DNA from: Ascaphus truei
Lineage: Eukaryota; Chordata; Amphibia; Anura; Ascaphidae
Length of the DNA: 64,000 nt
NCBI GenBank assembly: GCA_036426205.1
Contig: CM071568.1
Location: 38,764,960 to 38,828,959, forward strand
Direction of reading: 5' to 3'
In this document: in pieces, positions 53,541-64,000 of the stretch
Position numbering within the stretch: the stretch's first letter is position 1
Layout of the letters: each line of letters starts with the position of its first letter
The notes under the pieces: model-generated
Databases searched by the model: none
What the model was told of the DNA's origin: nothing
The model's input: only the letters and a program-made list of their open reading frames with translations
Made by a program: the position numbers and the translations under genes

Positions 53541-55855
53541 TATAGTAACTCTATCATAGGTTAGGCAATTAATTCAACAGCCTATAGGGAAAGCCCACAT
53601 AAAATAGAGAAAAACAACAATGGTGCAGATTGCTTTATAAGTTAAAATAAATACAGTATTAAACTCACAATCAGAGCAATAGTTCAGGCGTTGAGACCAC
53701 CCAGAGTCAGATTCTGGAAGAGACGAAGCACTTCCTCTCCCACTGATGTTCCCGCTGTCACGGCCGTTCCCAGCGGAAGATGTTAACACCCGGGGACAGG
53801 GGAACCAATTCTCTGCTGAGAACACCTTGCTGCAGCCATGTGTTCTAACCATGTTAGGGTGTACCATCTTTAGATGAGATAAAGGGGATCTATAGTATCT
53901 CTCTGAGGACTTTCAGTTTCTCACTGGTCAAGACCTTAGAACTTACATCTCTCCCTTCTTCCATGGGACCTAAACAATTTCCACTTTGCTAACATTATCT
54001 ACAGAGAGAGACAAGGCCCAAAATAACATAACCAAATATGAGGTTCCAAATACCAGCTCTATAAAGGCAGGAAAGGGAGAATAAACAGCTGCCATGTGAA
54101 CTTTCTACTGCAGGCTTTAGGCCTTTTTAAGATATAATGAAAATAAAATAGAAAAAACAGCTGGGAAACAAAAATAAGGTTGGTACTCAGTTTTAAGAGC
54201 ATCACGTGGAACTCACTTTCAAATGAGGTCATTTTGACAGTGAAAGGCCCCGTGTCCCTTCACGATAGGCAGGCTGCCCCCGTCTGAGCCGGTTTTGGAT
54301 TTCCCAGGCAGAGAGCTCAGTGAGGCTGCAGGAGAACGGTACAATCTGTTAGTGTTAAGACTGCTTGTGGAAATGCTGGCTGCTGTAATACCACTTTGTG
54401 TGTCCTGTGACAGGAGTAAAACACTGGGAGTCAGTGCCAAATACCAATCCCTACCCAAGTCTTAACAGCCATATCAACCATCCTTTGTGCTTTTTCTACC
54501 CATGCAATTCTCTACCTTCTCACACTTATGTGGGCTTTAAGTTAGGTCAGTGCCCTATCTGTATTTATAGTGTCAAACTGAGAACTTCATTCATCTGAAG
54601 TTTAACCATGGATCAGGTGCCCATTCTTTGGTCCCAAAAAAGTAACAGTACTGTATACTGTGTCGAACTATGTATCCAGATGATATATTAGGTTCAGGTC
54701 AAGAACAGGGTAATAAGAGTGGAGAATATGGTCAGTATTTAGATAAGAATAGAGAGAATGAAAGAAGAATTTAGGGCAGAACACAGCAGTAAGCACTTTC
54801 TTTCTCCAGAGAGGTAGCTAAAATGAAGGCAACATCACACAAGACCATACACATTTCTCACAATTAGAGAACCATACTCTCAATGTATACTGTTCCCAAT
54901 CCTAATACCTCCACATATAACAGCCTCTAACGTTGATTTACAGCTGGACTGGCCACACCTGTCGCTTCTTCAATAGACTGACAAATGTACATAACTTTTA
55001 TCAAATAATTATAAATCCACACATAATTTGTGTGATCCATGTACAAAAACAAAAATGTTTAATAATCCTATGAACCCAATGCATATCCTTTTTAGAGATA
55101 ACAGCAGATAAGCCATTGGTGCACCATGACATTTATTACAACAGGTTTTCCTGCACTCCTAAATTCCCTTGTTTTTATGAGATATCAGAAAAGAACGAAG
55201 GCAAGTCTCAGAAACAATATAAAGTATAAAGCAGAAATTAAACATAAAATATACGAGGGCTGTCAGAAAAAAAGAATATAATACTCACTAATCTCAGTGA
55301 GGTCAAAAAGCTGGTAATTGTCAAGACATAAACACCCCCACATGCTGGATCAATTCAATCTAGAATGACAACATGGCAGGAAATCAAGAAGCCATATTCT
55401 GGCATATAGCAAGAGTGCACAGCAGAGGTGAAAGAACAGAAACAAATCACGGAAAATGATTCCAGCATAAAACTTTGCAGTCAGGCTTAGAAATACAATC
55501 TTACTAAGCTGGTTTTGTAAATCCAAGAATGTTCTTTTATGAAATATAAATATATCACATCTGTTTCAAATTCTGCAAGTCTACAAGTCTGAAAAGTGTT
55601 GCATTGAAAATAAAGGAACAGTCTTTGGGAAATTAAGACAGAAGTGTATGAAGCTTAAGAGAGAGACCCAAGCAGTTATGTCAACCCAAGATGGAATGAG
55701 GTGACTAATATGTTATGGGCTTTTTGTGTAATGATTAATAATAGATTGTGAATCATTTTACGTTTGAGGAATAGAAGATGATTAAGTAGATTCCTTAGAA
55801 TTTTCCCAAGCAGGGAGCTAGCAGAATTTCACTGGCTGAGATTCAACTCATTCTC
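53541..55855. other. AT-rich spacer
   Basis: No gene or clear element over 2.3 kb. The small minus frame at 53574-53867 has no family signature. Confidence 0.4.
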
Positions 55856-56000
55856 TGTCAGTCGTAATGATCTATGTATATACATCTTTATATTGCACCA
55901 ACAATGCGATTAATGCAATAAGTGCAACAAACATAAAAGCATACACAGGGAATAGGAACCGCTGCCCCGGAGGGCTTACAATCTAAATGGTAAGTTGGGA
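55856..56000 (+). repeat. CR1-type LINE 3' end fragment
   Basis: The block ATCTTTATATTGCACCAACA followed by GAACCGCTGCCCCGGAGG and GGCTTACAATCTAA is the tail sequence of amphibian and reptile CR1-type LINEs. Non-coding, short. Direction is given by the usual order of these blocks and is tentative. Confidence 0.55.
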
Positions 56001-56467
56001 AACGTATAGAGACAGGAGAAGAAAGTGCAGTGGATAGTATTTTCTGGCCAAAATGATTGGTAAGAGCCTGGGTGTGGGACATGGCCTACGCTAGGCAGAT
56101 TCCCCCTTTTCCAAGGAAACGGGCCCACCTGGAATAGCGCCCCACTGCCAGCAACTGGTCAGCCCCTTGCATTCTGACTCTGCCTGCAGCACAAGGTTAG
56201 AAACAGTCAGTGAGCAACCCGGGTTTCTCCTCGCTCTTTTTCTTTCCTTCTTCCTGTCTGGTGACTCAGAGACAGCAGAGTGGGATTGGAAGAAGATCTG
56301 TTAGCTGCTCACAGACTACTTAAATATATCTATTATATTTGATCTTAATCTATTGACTATTTGCATATATCTTAGCTGTTTTTTTTCTGCATTATTCATA
56401 TTTATTTTGTGTATTTAATTATTAATGAATCATGTTGTTGCTTTCATTTTTATACATATATATATAT
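56001..56467. other. spacer
   Basis: No gene. Ends in a short (TA)n tract. Confidence 0.35.
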
Positions 56468-56499
56468 ACTAGCTGAGAGACCCGGCGTTGCCCGGGAGT

Positions 56500-57055
56500 T
56501 AAAGGGGGGGGGAGGAGGGGAGGAAAAAGTGGGGGGAGGGACAGTGGACAGGAGGAGGGGAGAGGTGGGGGGAAGGATGTTGAGGGACATGTGACAGGAG
56601 GGCGGAGGGACAGTGGCCAGAGGAGTGGCGGGGAGGGACAGTGGCCAGGAGGATGGATGGGGGGTGGACAGTTGGCCGTAGGGTGGGGAGTGACGTAATT
56701 GGGCCAGGAGGATGTGGGAGGGGGGGAGGGAACATATGGCCAGGGAGTGGGAGGGGCGAGGACCAGTGGACAGGAGGGTGTTGGGACAGTGGACGGATGA
56801 GGGGGGACATGGCCAGGAGGGGGGACAGCTTGAAACGGATCGAGGGGTCAGTGGACGGGAGTGGGGGGGCAGTAGACGGGAGTGGGCTCGTGGGACGGAG
56901 TGGGTACAACAGTGACGGCGGGGGGATAGTTTGGATGGGAGTGGGGGGACAGTGTATAGTGGGTGCGTGGTTAAGGTCTGGGGGGGGAACCAGTGGATGG
57001 GAGGTTGGGGGTACAGACGGGAGGGGGGGGGCTGTGGACAGGAGGGGGGGCACAC
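56500..57055. repeat. G-rich minisatellite (GGACAGTGGCCAGGAGG type)
   Basis: Units built on GGACAGTGGxCxGGAGG repeat about twenty-five times with variable G-runs. The Pro/Ser-rich 311-residue minus frame here is repeat translation. Confidence 0.85.
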
Positions 57056-57265
57056 ACACTCACACACAGTGTAACAGACACACACACAGTGTATCACACA
57101 CACACATAGTGTAACACACACACACCACACACACACACACACACACACCCACACCCACACACACACACCCACCACACACACACACACACACACACAGTGA
57201 CACACACACACCACACCCAGTGACACACACCCACATGACACACCCACACACAGGACACACACAGT
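57056..57265. repeat. CA-rich microsatellite
   Basis: Interrupted (CA)n with ACACACAGTG units. Confidence 0.9.
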
Positions 57266-57409
57266 CACCCCTCTTTCCTGCTGCGTCCGCCCCATCTTAG
57301 TTAGCTCGCAGGGAGGAAGGGGTCCTTCCGGGCGCCGCCATCTTAGGTGCCAGGTGGCAGGTGCAGGCCTGCCTGCCCACTGCATGTCGGAGCACGGGGG
57401 TGAGCTGAG

Positions 57410-58530
57410 CGTGCACTACGTGGGGGAACAGAGCACTGGGGGGGAGCTAGCTGGAACACCGGGGGTAGCTGAGCGGAGCAACCGTGGGGGGAGCTGAGCA
57501 GGAGCCCGGGGGTAACTGGGCGGATCACTTGGGGGGAGCTGAGTGGAGCACCGGGGGGGGAGCTGATCGGAGCACCGTGGGAGGACTGAGCGGAGCACCA
57601 TGGGGTAGCTGAGCGGCAGACACCGGGGGAGCTGAGTGCTGAGCACCATGGGGTAAGCTGAGCGGAGCACCAGGGGTAGCTGACGCGAGCACCGGGGGGG
57701 GTCGCTGAGGCGGAGCACTGAGGGGGAGCTGAGCGATGAACCGGGGGTAGCCTGAGCGGGAGCTACCGGGGGGAGCTGAGCGGAGCAGCGGTGGGGAGCT
57801 GGAGTGGAGCACCGGGGGGGCTGAGCGGAGCACAGGGGGGGGCTGAGGCGAGCAACCGGGGGGGAGCTGAGGCGTGAGCACCGGGGGGTAGCTGACGGAG
57901 CAACCGGGGGGGAGCTGAGCGGAGCCCGGGGGGGAGCTGAGCGGAGCACCGGGGGTAGCTGAGCGAGCACTTGGGCAGCTGATGGAGCACGGGTGGGGAG
58001 CTGAGGAGCACCCGGGGGTAGCTGAGCAGGCACGGGGGGGAGCTGAAGCGGAGCACACCGGGGGTAGCTGATGCGGAGAGCAAGCACCCGGGGGGAGCTG
58101 AGCGGAGCACCAGTGGTGTAGCTGAGCGGAGACACTCGGGGGGGAGCTGAGCGGATCACCGGGGGTAGCTGAGCGGAGCAGCACCGGGGGTGAGCTGAGC
58201 GGAGCACCGGTGAGCTGAGTGGAGCACGCGGGGGGAGCTGAGCGGAGCAACCGGGGGGAGCTGAGCGGACACCGGGGTCTGAGCGAGCAACCGGGGGGGA
58301 GCTGAGCGGAGCACCTGTGGGGGAGCTGAGCGGTGAGCAACCGGGGGGGTATCTGAGCGAGCACCACGGGGGGAGCTGAGGGAGCACCGGGGGGGAGCTG
58401 AGCGGAGCACCGGGGGGGGAGCGGATCGGACACACGTGGGGGAGCTAGCGGAGCACCGGGGTAGCTGAGCAGAGCACGGGGGAAGGGCTGAGTCGGAGCA
58501 CACGGGGGGGAGCTGAGCTATCAACTGGGG
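57410..58530. repeat. G-rich minisatellite, about 22-23-bp unit
   Basis: About fifty units of GGGGGGAGCTGAGCGGAGCA with ACC spacers. G-run length and single bases vary from unit to unit. Minus frames of up to 339 residues read Leu/Pro/Ser/Ala repeats and are artefacts. Confidence 0.92.
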
Positions 58531-58537
58531 GGGAGCG

Positions 58538-58725
58538 TTGCGGCCTCCGGAGGAGCTCCGTGCGGTGTCCGTTGGAGAGGTGAGGATCACACAGCGCAGT
58601 TGGCTCGGGGGGGAGGGTTAATGTTGGGTCTGTGTGTTGCGGCCTCCGGAGGAGCTCCGTTAGGTGGCCGTTGGAGAGGTGAGGATCAGAAAGTGCGGTG
58701 AGGTGAAGGGGAGGGGTGTTGGCAG
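58538..58725. repeat. two-copy tandem repeat, about 96 bp
   Basis: TTGCGGCCTCCGGAGGAGCT followed by CCGTTGGAGAGGTGAGGATC occurs at 58538 and at 58636. Confidence 0.85.
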
Positions 58726-59059
58726 TGTAGGCCGTAGTGTTTGCGGGCCGTAGAAGGGCTGGTGTGTGCATTTGTGGTGGGGTGGTGGTGCGAGTGTGGT
58801 GTGAGCGTGCGGTGTGTTTAGGTGATCGTGCGGTGTTGTGTGAGGGTGTGGAATGTTGCAGTGCTGAAAGCAATAAGACTGTGTACCTGATTGTGCAGTT
58901 CTGTCGTGGTAGCAGGCGGTCAGGGTTTTCTGGGTTGAGAGCAGTGAGGGTTAGGTGCAAATCTCTCAGAGCAGTGAGTGTTAGGTGCTGCCAAGCGTTC
59001 CCAAAGCTCAGTGAGTGAGTGGTGGGAGAGTGTGTCAGTGGTGTAACTCAGTGAGGGGT

Positions 59060-59170
59060 GGGAGAGTGTGGCAGTGGTGTTGGGCGCAGACCAATGAGAG
59101 TTGTGCGGGGGCGGACCGCAGACCAATGAGAGATGTGCGGGGGCGGGCATGGTGGGGCGGGCATGGCCTG
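59060..59170. repeat. short tandem repeats near composite end
   Basis: GCAGACCAATGAGAG and the following GGGCGGxxxxGCGG segment occur twice, and GGTGGGAGAGTGTG twice just before. Confidence 0.75.
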
Positions 59171-59369
59171 AGGCGGAGCGACAGGCCAAAGGTGCAATAA
59201 GGTGCAATAAGATTGTCCGCAGGGACACAGGAGATGCAGACAGGCATACAGTGCTTTCACAAAGATATTATAAGATTATAAATATGTCAAAAATCAGACA
59301 ATGTTTAAAACATAATCTATAATAAAAGAAGAACTAAACACACTTTTTTGAGAAAGGAATATTCAATTG

Positions 59370-59649
59370 AAAATATATTCTATAATAGAATCTATTTTAG
59401 AAAATGACCAAGATTCCACTCTACATTCATTCCAACAGGGAAGCGCTTTATTAATGAAAAAATCCAAAACGCTTCCCTGGGGTCCAATAGATTAATATGA
59501 TTAATATGATCTCCCCCTCTTTCTTTCTTATGAACTTGTTCAATCCTCAAGAAGAAAAAGTTCTTGACTCCACCATATTTACATTCAGTAAAATGTTTTG
59601 ATACTGGGTGGGTCAAGTCCTTATCCTGATTAACCTTAGGTGTTCTAAG
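59370..59649 (-). pseudogene. PLE4 endonuclease end and C-terminal tail
   Basis: The minus frame has HPVSKHFTECKYGGVKNF, then FLRIEQVHKKERGGDHI and LLDPREAFWIFSLIKRFPVG and MNVEWNLGHFL. The order (PVSKHF, RGGD, ReaFWIF, GxNxExxLxxFL) is the usual end of PLE proteins after the GIY-YIG domain. The upstream part of this frame (before about RTPKVNQ) is translated LTR. Confidence 0.85.
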
Positions 59650-60741
59650 TTTAGCCGGGACCCCGTTTCTTCCCCAATGTTGTGTTTTGGGCGGGTTATG
59701 TCGCACCCAGGGAATGCTCCAACAATGGAGGTTCCGCATTTAGGGAGCCGCCATGTTAAGGGTGGCGCCAGCGCAGACTTAGTCCGGCAAGAGGTTGCGC
59801 ATGCGCAGAGCAGGTCACAAAGCCCATGAAGGAGGAGAGCTCGGGGAGGAGGGGAGTTAGGGGACTACGGATCCCAGCAGCCCCCGCGGTCCCCCGTGAC
59901 ACGGCCGAACCAATCAGGTACAAGTTTAGGGAGGAAAAGGAAGTGATGGGGCGCACGAGGAGTCAGAGCTAGCTGGCGGAGGAAGGAGAAGGAGCTCCGG
60001 TGTAGGGAGGCAGGCCGCCCCTACCTAGGCCACAGGCCCCAGACCCAGTTAGGCCCTGAGCCACAGTAGAGTGCAGCAGAGCTAGGGACTGGCCATAGTT
60101 AGGTTCCGGATCCCCTTCTATGAATACGATCGCTATCAGGACAGTTCTATATAAGCGGGAGGCCTGGGACCAGGCCCCGCCACTAAGCCGCAGCGTGTCT
60201 GGGTGGGATCACCCCAGACACTCACGGGTGACGCCATCTACGCCCATGCCGATCCTTTGTGAAGATAGTTGCAGAACCGGGTACTCCAAGTGCACCAACG
60301 GTACCATTTTCACTCCGGGACACGGTGGCTGTGCAGTCACACACATATATCCACTGACTCACTTGGGGGTGGGGAAACGTACTCCGCACGGGAACTGGAC
60401 ACGGGGTGGGATCACCCGGTGAAGGGAGAGGGAGAGTGAGCGTTCAGTGGACGCTGGTAGTAGTGTTTCCTCTAGGGAGGGACACCTGTTAATTTAGCTG
60501 TTGGTTGTTGCAAGTAAACGTATATTGGTTAAGGTATATCGCTGTGTGTGTGTTCATGTATATAAGTTCCTGCGAAGACCCACTTCCCCTAGGGCGGAAG
60601 CTGTCACAGGTGGAGGCGCTGCACCAAGTCATAAGTATTGCGAGCACCCCAGGCTCTCCGTGGCAGAGGCTTAGGCCCTGTGAGCCTACAGGTTATACAG
60701 AATATGGTAGTGGCCTGCGTCCGATAGGAATCAGGGCTACA
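59650..60741 (-). mobile_element. solo LTR, family A, with perfect TAAG duplication, inside PLE4
   Basis: 1,092 bp. The right end is GGGCTACA, the left end TTTAGCCGGGACCCC (one base off TGTAGC in the TG). The tetramer TAAG stands on both sides (59646-59649 and 60742-60745). PLE4 coding sequence reaches ALKNQIL at the right edge and resumes on the left with residues that continue the GIY-YIG domain (EHLR type) once the duplication is counted once. It therefore fixes the target duplication of family A at 4 bp. Confidence 0.88.
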
Positions 60742-61350
60742 TAAGATTTGATTTTTTAGAGCTCTTGTCGTACACACCACGTACCTCTTTCCACACCCAC
60801 AAGTTGATAAATAAATAACAAACTGTGTATTACAATTAATGAAATTATTTATCTTACATTTTTTATTTTGTGGAGAGTCAGAAAAAAAAGGACGTGGAGG
60901 GTTTCATGTGTTTGCATGCACCGCAGTGAAATGAGCCCTTTGTTAGAAACGATTAATTTTTAGTGCCAGGGGTAGAAATTTCACTCAGTGAAATATATGT
61001 AGCAATGTTCTTTGCCCTTCTAAAGACAAATTTAGGGCCAAGCTCTACATATTTGCGCAGAACCGGGTCCATGCAAAGAATCCCCCAATGTTTGTGAATG
61101 ATGGATTTTATACGATTACTTAATTTATTAAATTGTGAAATAAACACGGGGGAATCTCTATTAATCGCAGAGCTACCCTGATCCTGTGTCTTCCATTTAT
61201 TTTTCCTGATGTTAGATTTATTAGAATCAAATGAAGTCAAAGAGGTGTGTTCCCCATCATCTCGGTTAGGTAAAAGAGAGCACCTATCAGTATAAAAGGC
61301 CTCTTAAAAGGCCTCTTGTAGATTATTAATTGAATAGCCTCGTTCAAGGA
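60742..61350 (-). pseudogene. PLE4 RT thumb, Cys linker and start of GIY-YIG
   Basis: The frame at 60953-61240 has SPVFISQFNKLSNRIKSIIH and KHWGILCMDPVL, then PKFVFRRAKNI, the end of the PLE reverse transcriptase. In the next frame, toward 60742, FHCGACKHMKPS gives the Cys pair, and FINCNTQFVIYLSTCGCGKR is the first GIY-YIG strand, YVVCTTRAL the second (YVG changed to YVV). The remainder is behind the LTR. An upstream FLERGYSINNLQEAF near 61330 belongs to the thumb too. Confidence 0.85.
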
Positions 61351-61374
61351 ACCATTGACCCTTCTCAGTCTGAG

Positions 61375-61655
61375 GAACATACACACACATATACTTCTGC
61401 ATCACTAACATTCAGGGATCATTTAACACCTCAAGTCATTATACAGCATACTGCACAGGGGGGAGGAATAGACTTCAATCACAGATCACGTTCCAGGATG
61501 CACTGTTTTAAAGTTAAAACCCTTTTTTGGCTTCATTCATTGTAACACCGCCGGAAGAAGAGATCAGTGTATCTCGAAAGCTTGCACAAATAAAAGCATT
61601 TCGTTAGCCACAGAACGGTATCGTCTATTCATTTTTATTTTATTTATATATATAT
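61375..61655 (+). repeat. PLE3-family 3' region and terminal repeat
   Basis: Matches 8530-8770 in order: TCACTAACATTCAGG, TTCATTGTAACACCGCC, AGCATTTCGTTAGCCACAG. It is oriented opposite to PLE4, so it is a separate insertion or an inverted terminal repeat. Confidence 0.75.
61546..61585 (+). ncRNA. hammerhead-like motif, best copy of the PLE3 type
   Basis: CGGAAGA, extra A, perfect GAGAT / ATCTC stem, GAAA, GCTT, GC. Same as 8674-8713 but with the stem intact. Confidence 0.38.
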
Positions 61656-61692
61656 ATATAAATAAAATAAAAAATGAATAGACAATACCGTC
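61610..61692. repeat. AT palindrome at the PLE terminal repeat edge
   Basis: CGTCTATTCATTTTTATTTT and its reverse complement flank a (TA)n centre. It joins the end of the PLE3-type repeat to a short inverted copy of itself. Confidence 0.8.
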
Positions 61693-61709
61693 TGTATATA
61701 CTGTATATA

Positions 61710-61953
61710 CTTTTTGAGAGTTTGGAGATGTTAACCTCCAGACCCAAAATCCAGGGACGCCAACAGGGGGTCTAAACTGGTCTACTCCGCCGTCAGGGAC
61801 AACACTGGGGTCACAAAACGCAGAATATATATATATATCTGCGGTGTGTGACCCCAGTGTTGTCCCTTGACGGCTGAGTAGACCAGTTTAGACCCCCTGT
61901 TGGCGTCCCTGGATTTTGGGTCTTGGAGGTTAACATCTCCAAACTCTCAAAAG
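61710..61953. repeat. 244-bp near-perfect palindrome (fold-back element)
   Basis: Two arms of about 115 bp (for example TTGAGAGTTTGGAGATGTTA and GACGCCAACAGGGGGTCTAA, and their exact reverse complements) flank a short AT centre at about 61808-61832. Only a few mismatches separate the arms. No ORF, no clear target duplication and no family match. Confidence 0.88.
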
Positions 61954-62460
61954 AGTTGAATTACACTCCAAGGCAGACTAAATTCCATTAAGATAATCTG
62001 AAATCTGAATCTTTTAATAAGCAACATATTTCAATACAAAAATTAAGTTATATAATATTAAGTAATGAATTTATGGTTTCCTTCTGCGTGCTGTTATGTT
62101 CAGTTTTTTGCATATCTCTGCTATTCTGCTGTCATTTCTTGTGATGTCCTCTATGTCCTCTGCCTGTGACGGAGTCCTTAAACATGTGTGATTTGTTTAT
62201 ACAAATAAGCCTTTCAGACTGAGATTCTTTAGCAATGATGAGAAGTGCTAGAGGCATCTATGTGCTGTGCTGTACGTCATCTTGGCAGAGTTGAAAGATG
62301 TACAATTACACTGATGTCTATGATACACAGACATTTTTGTGTCATAACTGACCTCTAAAATGGCAACTTTATTTATTTTTAAATATTTTTAACTGCTTTA
62401 AAAATATACATCTGTAACCCATATTCCCCTCCCCCCCAGACACAGATGCTATATCTAGGG
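61954..62460. other. AT-rich spacer
   Basis: Nothing recognised. Confidence 0.35.
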
Positions 62461-63444
62461 TGTAGTGAGGGCTGGCTACATGTATGTTGGTGGTGCATAC
62501 CTGCCGGTAACAGGAGGGCCTGGGTCTCCCGCGGTGATGTCGGGGATACAAGACCAGGCTTCTGGGGTATATGCCTCCATCTTCTCCTTAGCAACGGTGC
62601 AGCGCCTCCATCCTCTATAACTTCCCAGAATGTGGGGTAGGACCCTTATAGAGAAGTTACCCTGGTTCCAGGGTGAATGCTCCAGAACACACAAAGTCTG
62701 ATGTAAAACCGCAATGTCTCTTTATTGTCTCTGATCACAACAGCAGCACTCAGTAGCAGCAGTTCAGATATATTAGTATTCCTCCTCTCCTTCCCTCCAG
62801 TAATGTCTCCAGACAGGATGGTCTGGATGGGGCCTCAATACCCTGGCCTCCACCTCCACCAGGGTTGGCCCTGTGGGTGAGGCTAGATCTCCTGCCCCTC
62901 ACCCCCTGAGCAGGGTGAGGGCATTGGTCCACCTCTATATAGGTCTGTCCTGTTCCTCTCGGTCCTACAGAAATTCGGAACGCACACTCTCCTCAGCTCC
63001 CATCTGACGCTCCCAGACTGACCAGCTACCCGCGCAGCTGTCACAGGGTCATCTCTCATTTCTCGGTAGGAGCAGACACACTGCTCTCCAGAGACTTCAA
63101 ACTCTCACAGGCCTGACAGACCAGACTCAACTCCATGCAGAACTGAACCTCCAACAGACTCTCTCAGAACTCACAACTGGCACTCGCAACTGGCAACTGG
63201 CACCTGGCACCTGGCACACCACACACACAGGACAGCCCAGTAAATAGACTCAGCCCCGCCCCCTATGATGTCAGCAGGACCTCCCCTCTGTTTAGCCTGC
63301 ACAGAGCTCAGGGGCCTGCCTCTACCACATAGGCGGGGCTTGGTGAGGGGGGAAAACCCATGGTAACTACTGGTGCCTGCCCTTACCAGGGCTTACTCCA
63401 GTAGTAGAAGGATAAGTAGCCCGTTCTGTTTACAGGGGGCTACA
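62461..63444 (+). mobile_element. solo LTR, family C, copy 3
   Basis: About 984 bp from TGTAGTGAGG to GGGGGCTACA. It has GGTGGTGCATACCTGCCGG, GGGGATACAAGACCAGGCTT and GCAGCGCCTCCATCCTCT in the order of the family C copies, then TGTCTCTTTATTGTCTCTGA. The TGTAG...CTACA ends and the GCGCCTCCA block also link it to family A. Flanking tetramers do not match. Confidence 0.55.
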
Positions 63445-64000
63445 CATCTATATTTTATAAAAAAATAAGGTTGCAAAGAGCACTTCAAATTGTTAGGGTG
63501 TACCCTGCCTTTAGGAAATGTTCAGACCACCTTTTAAAATGTGAATAACAGTACATAATACTAACTTCATTTCATTGAGCGATTTTTACCAATGTGGCTC
63601 AAAACGCTTCACAATTAGAATATGTTGCATAGTACACAGAGCTATACATAAAAGTGCCCGATGAATGTACAATCTATGTTTGGTGTCACAAAGCGGACAC
63701 TGACACATAATCATCCATTCATTTGTTATACAATACAATGACACCTAATCATATGCTACAGAAGAATACATATAAGAGAATCCATAAGTGAAAACCCTGT
63801 GTCAGTGTATATACCTCGGAGGAACTATTTTCTCTAGTTTTTTAATGGAAACTTCTAATTGTTTTTCACCTACATTTAAATCAGGAATTATTTCCCGGTG
63901 CTCCAACTGTTTTGTTGCACAATTATTCGTGCCCAAAAATGCAACAGTAGGAGAGTTGAAAGACATCTCAGTGCATAGAAATGTTGCTGTTGTCTCACTT
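63445..64000. other. spacer with a possible LINE tail
   Basis: ATTTTTACCAATGTGGCTCA to TGTACAATCTATG near 63580-63680 vaguely resembles a CR1-type 3' end. Otherwise unassigned to the window edge. Confidence 0.3.

Larger units (their letters stand above)
56468..59255. repeat. composite repeat with expanded internal minisatellites
   Basis: Starts after (TA)n with TAGCTGAGAGACCCGGCGTT and then GCCCGGG, and ends near GGAGATGCAGACAGGCATAC. Between these lie a series of G-rich minisatellites and two CpG-rich tandem blocks. The ends resemble short interspersed elements known for microsatellite-seeded interiors, so it may be one element whose inside has expanded. This grouping is inference. Confidence 0.4.
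59370..61350 (-). mobile_element. Penelope-like fragment PLE4, split by a solo LTR
   Basis: Minus-strand PLE coding DNA lies on both sides of a solo LTR (59650-60741): RT thumb, Cys linker and GIY-YIG start on the right, endonuclease end and tail on the left. The RT catalytic part is absent. A 12-bp tandem duplication (AAAAGGCCTCTT) near 61297-61320 and several frameshifts add to the damage. Confidence 0.82.

Noticed and set aside
56450..57385. 311-residue minus-strand ORF, proline- and cysteine-rich
   Set aside because: It spans two different repeat arrays, the G-rich unit and (CA)n, and has no domain.
57416..58435. 339-residue and 302-residue minus-strand ORFs
   Set aside because: Both are translations of the G-rich 22-23-bp array. 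Pro/Leu/Ser/Ala periodicity follows the repeat unit.

Overview
This is a vertebrate nuclear window with no cellular gene that I can support. It is packed with dead and nested transposable elements. The mix of families points to an amphibian, most likely a frog: several Penelope-like retroelements (PLEs) with GIY-YIG endonuclease domains, sushi-type chromodomain Ty3/Gypsy elements, CR1- and L2-type LINE remnants, PIF/Harbinger and hAT miniature elements, 0.7-1.4 kb solo LTRs, and abundant CA-, GA- and G-rich minisatellites. The species is inference.

Layout. 1-4.9 kb holds a noisy stretch with a minisatellite and a split L2-type LINE (minus). 4.9-7.4 kb holds a solo LTR, a CR1-type LINE fragment and an LTR scrap. 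7.4-13.2 kb holds a 5'-truncated PLE with an inverted terminal repeat (plus), then a nearly full-length PLE (minus) cut by a solo LTR. 13.3-19 kb is minisatellites, a MITE and another solo LTR. 19-25 kb holds a second PLE (plus) split by a 1.3 kb LTR, and a PLE fragment (minus) carrying a hAT MITE with a perfect 8-bp target duplication. 25-38 kb is mostly sparse and AT-rich, with MITEs, LTRs and minisatellites. 38.1-47 kb is an old LTR split by a 7.4 kb Ty3/Gypsy element, whose gag is in turn split by a 1.45 kb insertion with a 35-bp target duplication: three nested levels. 48.2-51.4 kb is a second, 5'-truncated Gypsy element. 52-56 kb has a hAT transposase remnant and LINE tails. 56.5-59.2 kb is a G-rich minisatellite complex. 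59.4-61.7 kb is a PLE split by a solo LTR with a perfect TAAG duplication. 61.7-61.95 kb is a near-perfect palindrome. 62.5-63.4 kb is another LTR.

The most interesting signals are at RNA level. First, at least ten hammerhead-ribozyme-like motifs share one skeleton: a CUGAnGA-like box, an extra A, a hairpin, GAAA, and a very short helix III ending in a GUH-type cleavage triplet. In most of them the hairpin sequence differs while its pairing is kept. They sit in or beside PLE sequence. Second, the complete Gypsy element carries the signature of Tf1/sushi-type self-priming: the 11 bases at the predicted transcript start, 30 bases below a TATA-like box, are exactly complementary to the primer-binding site next to the LTR. 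Third, both Gypsy pol frames appear to run through the polypurine tract and stop inside the first bases of the LTR.

Every coding entry below is a broken retroelement or transposon frame. Nothing in the window looks like a functional host gene, tRNA or rRNA.
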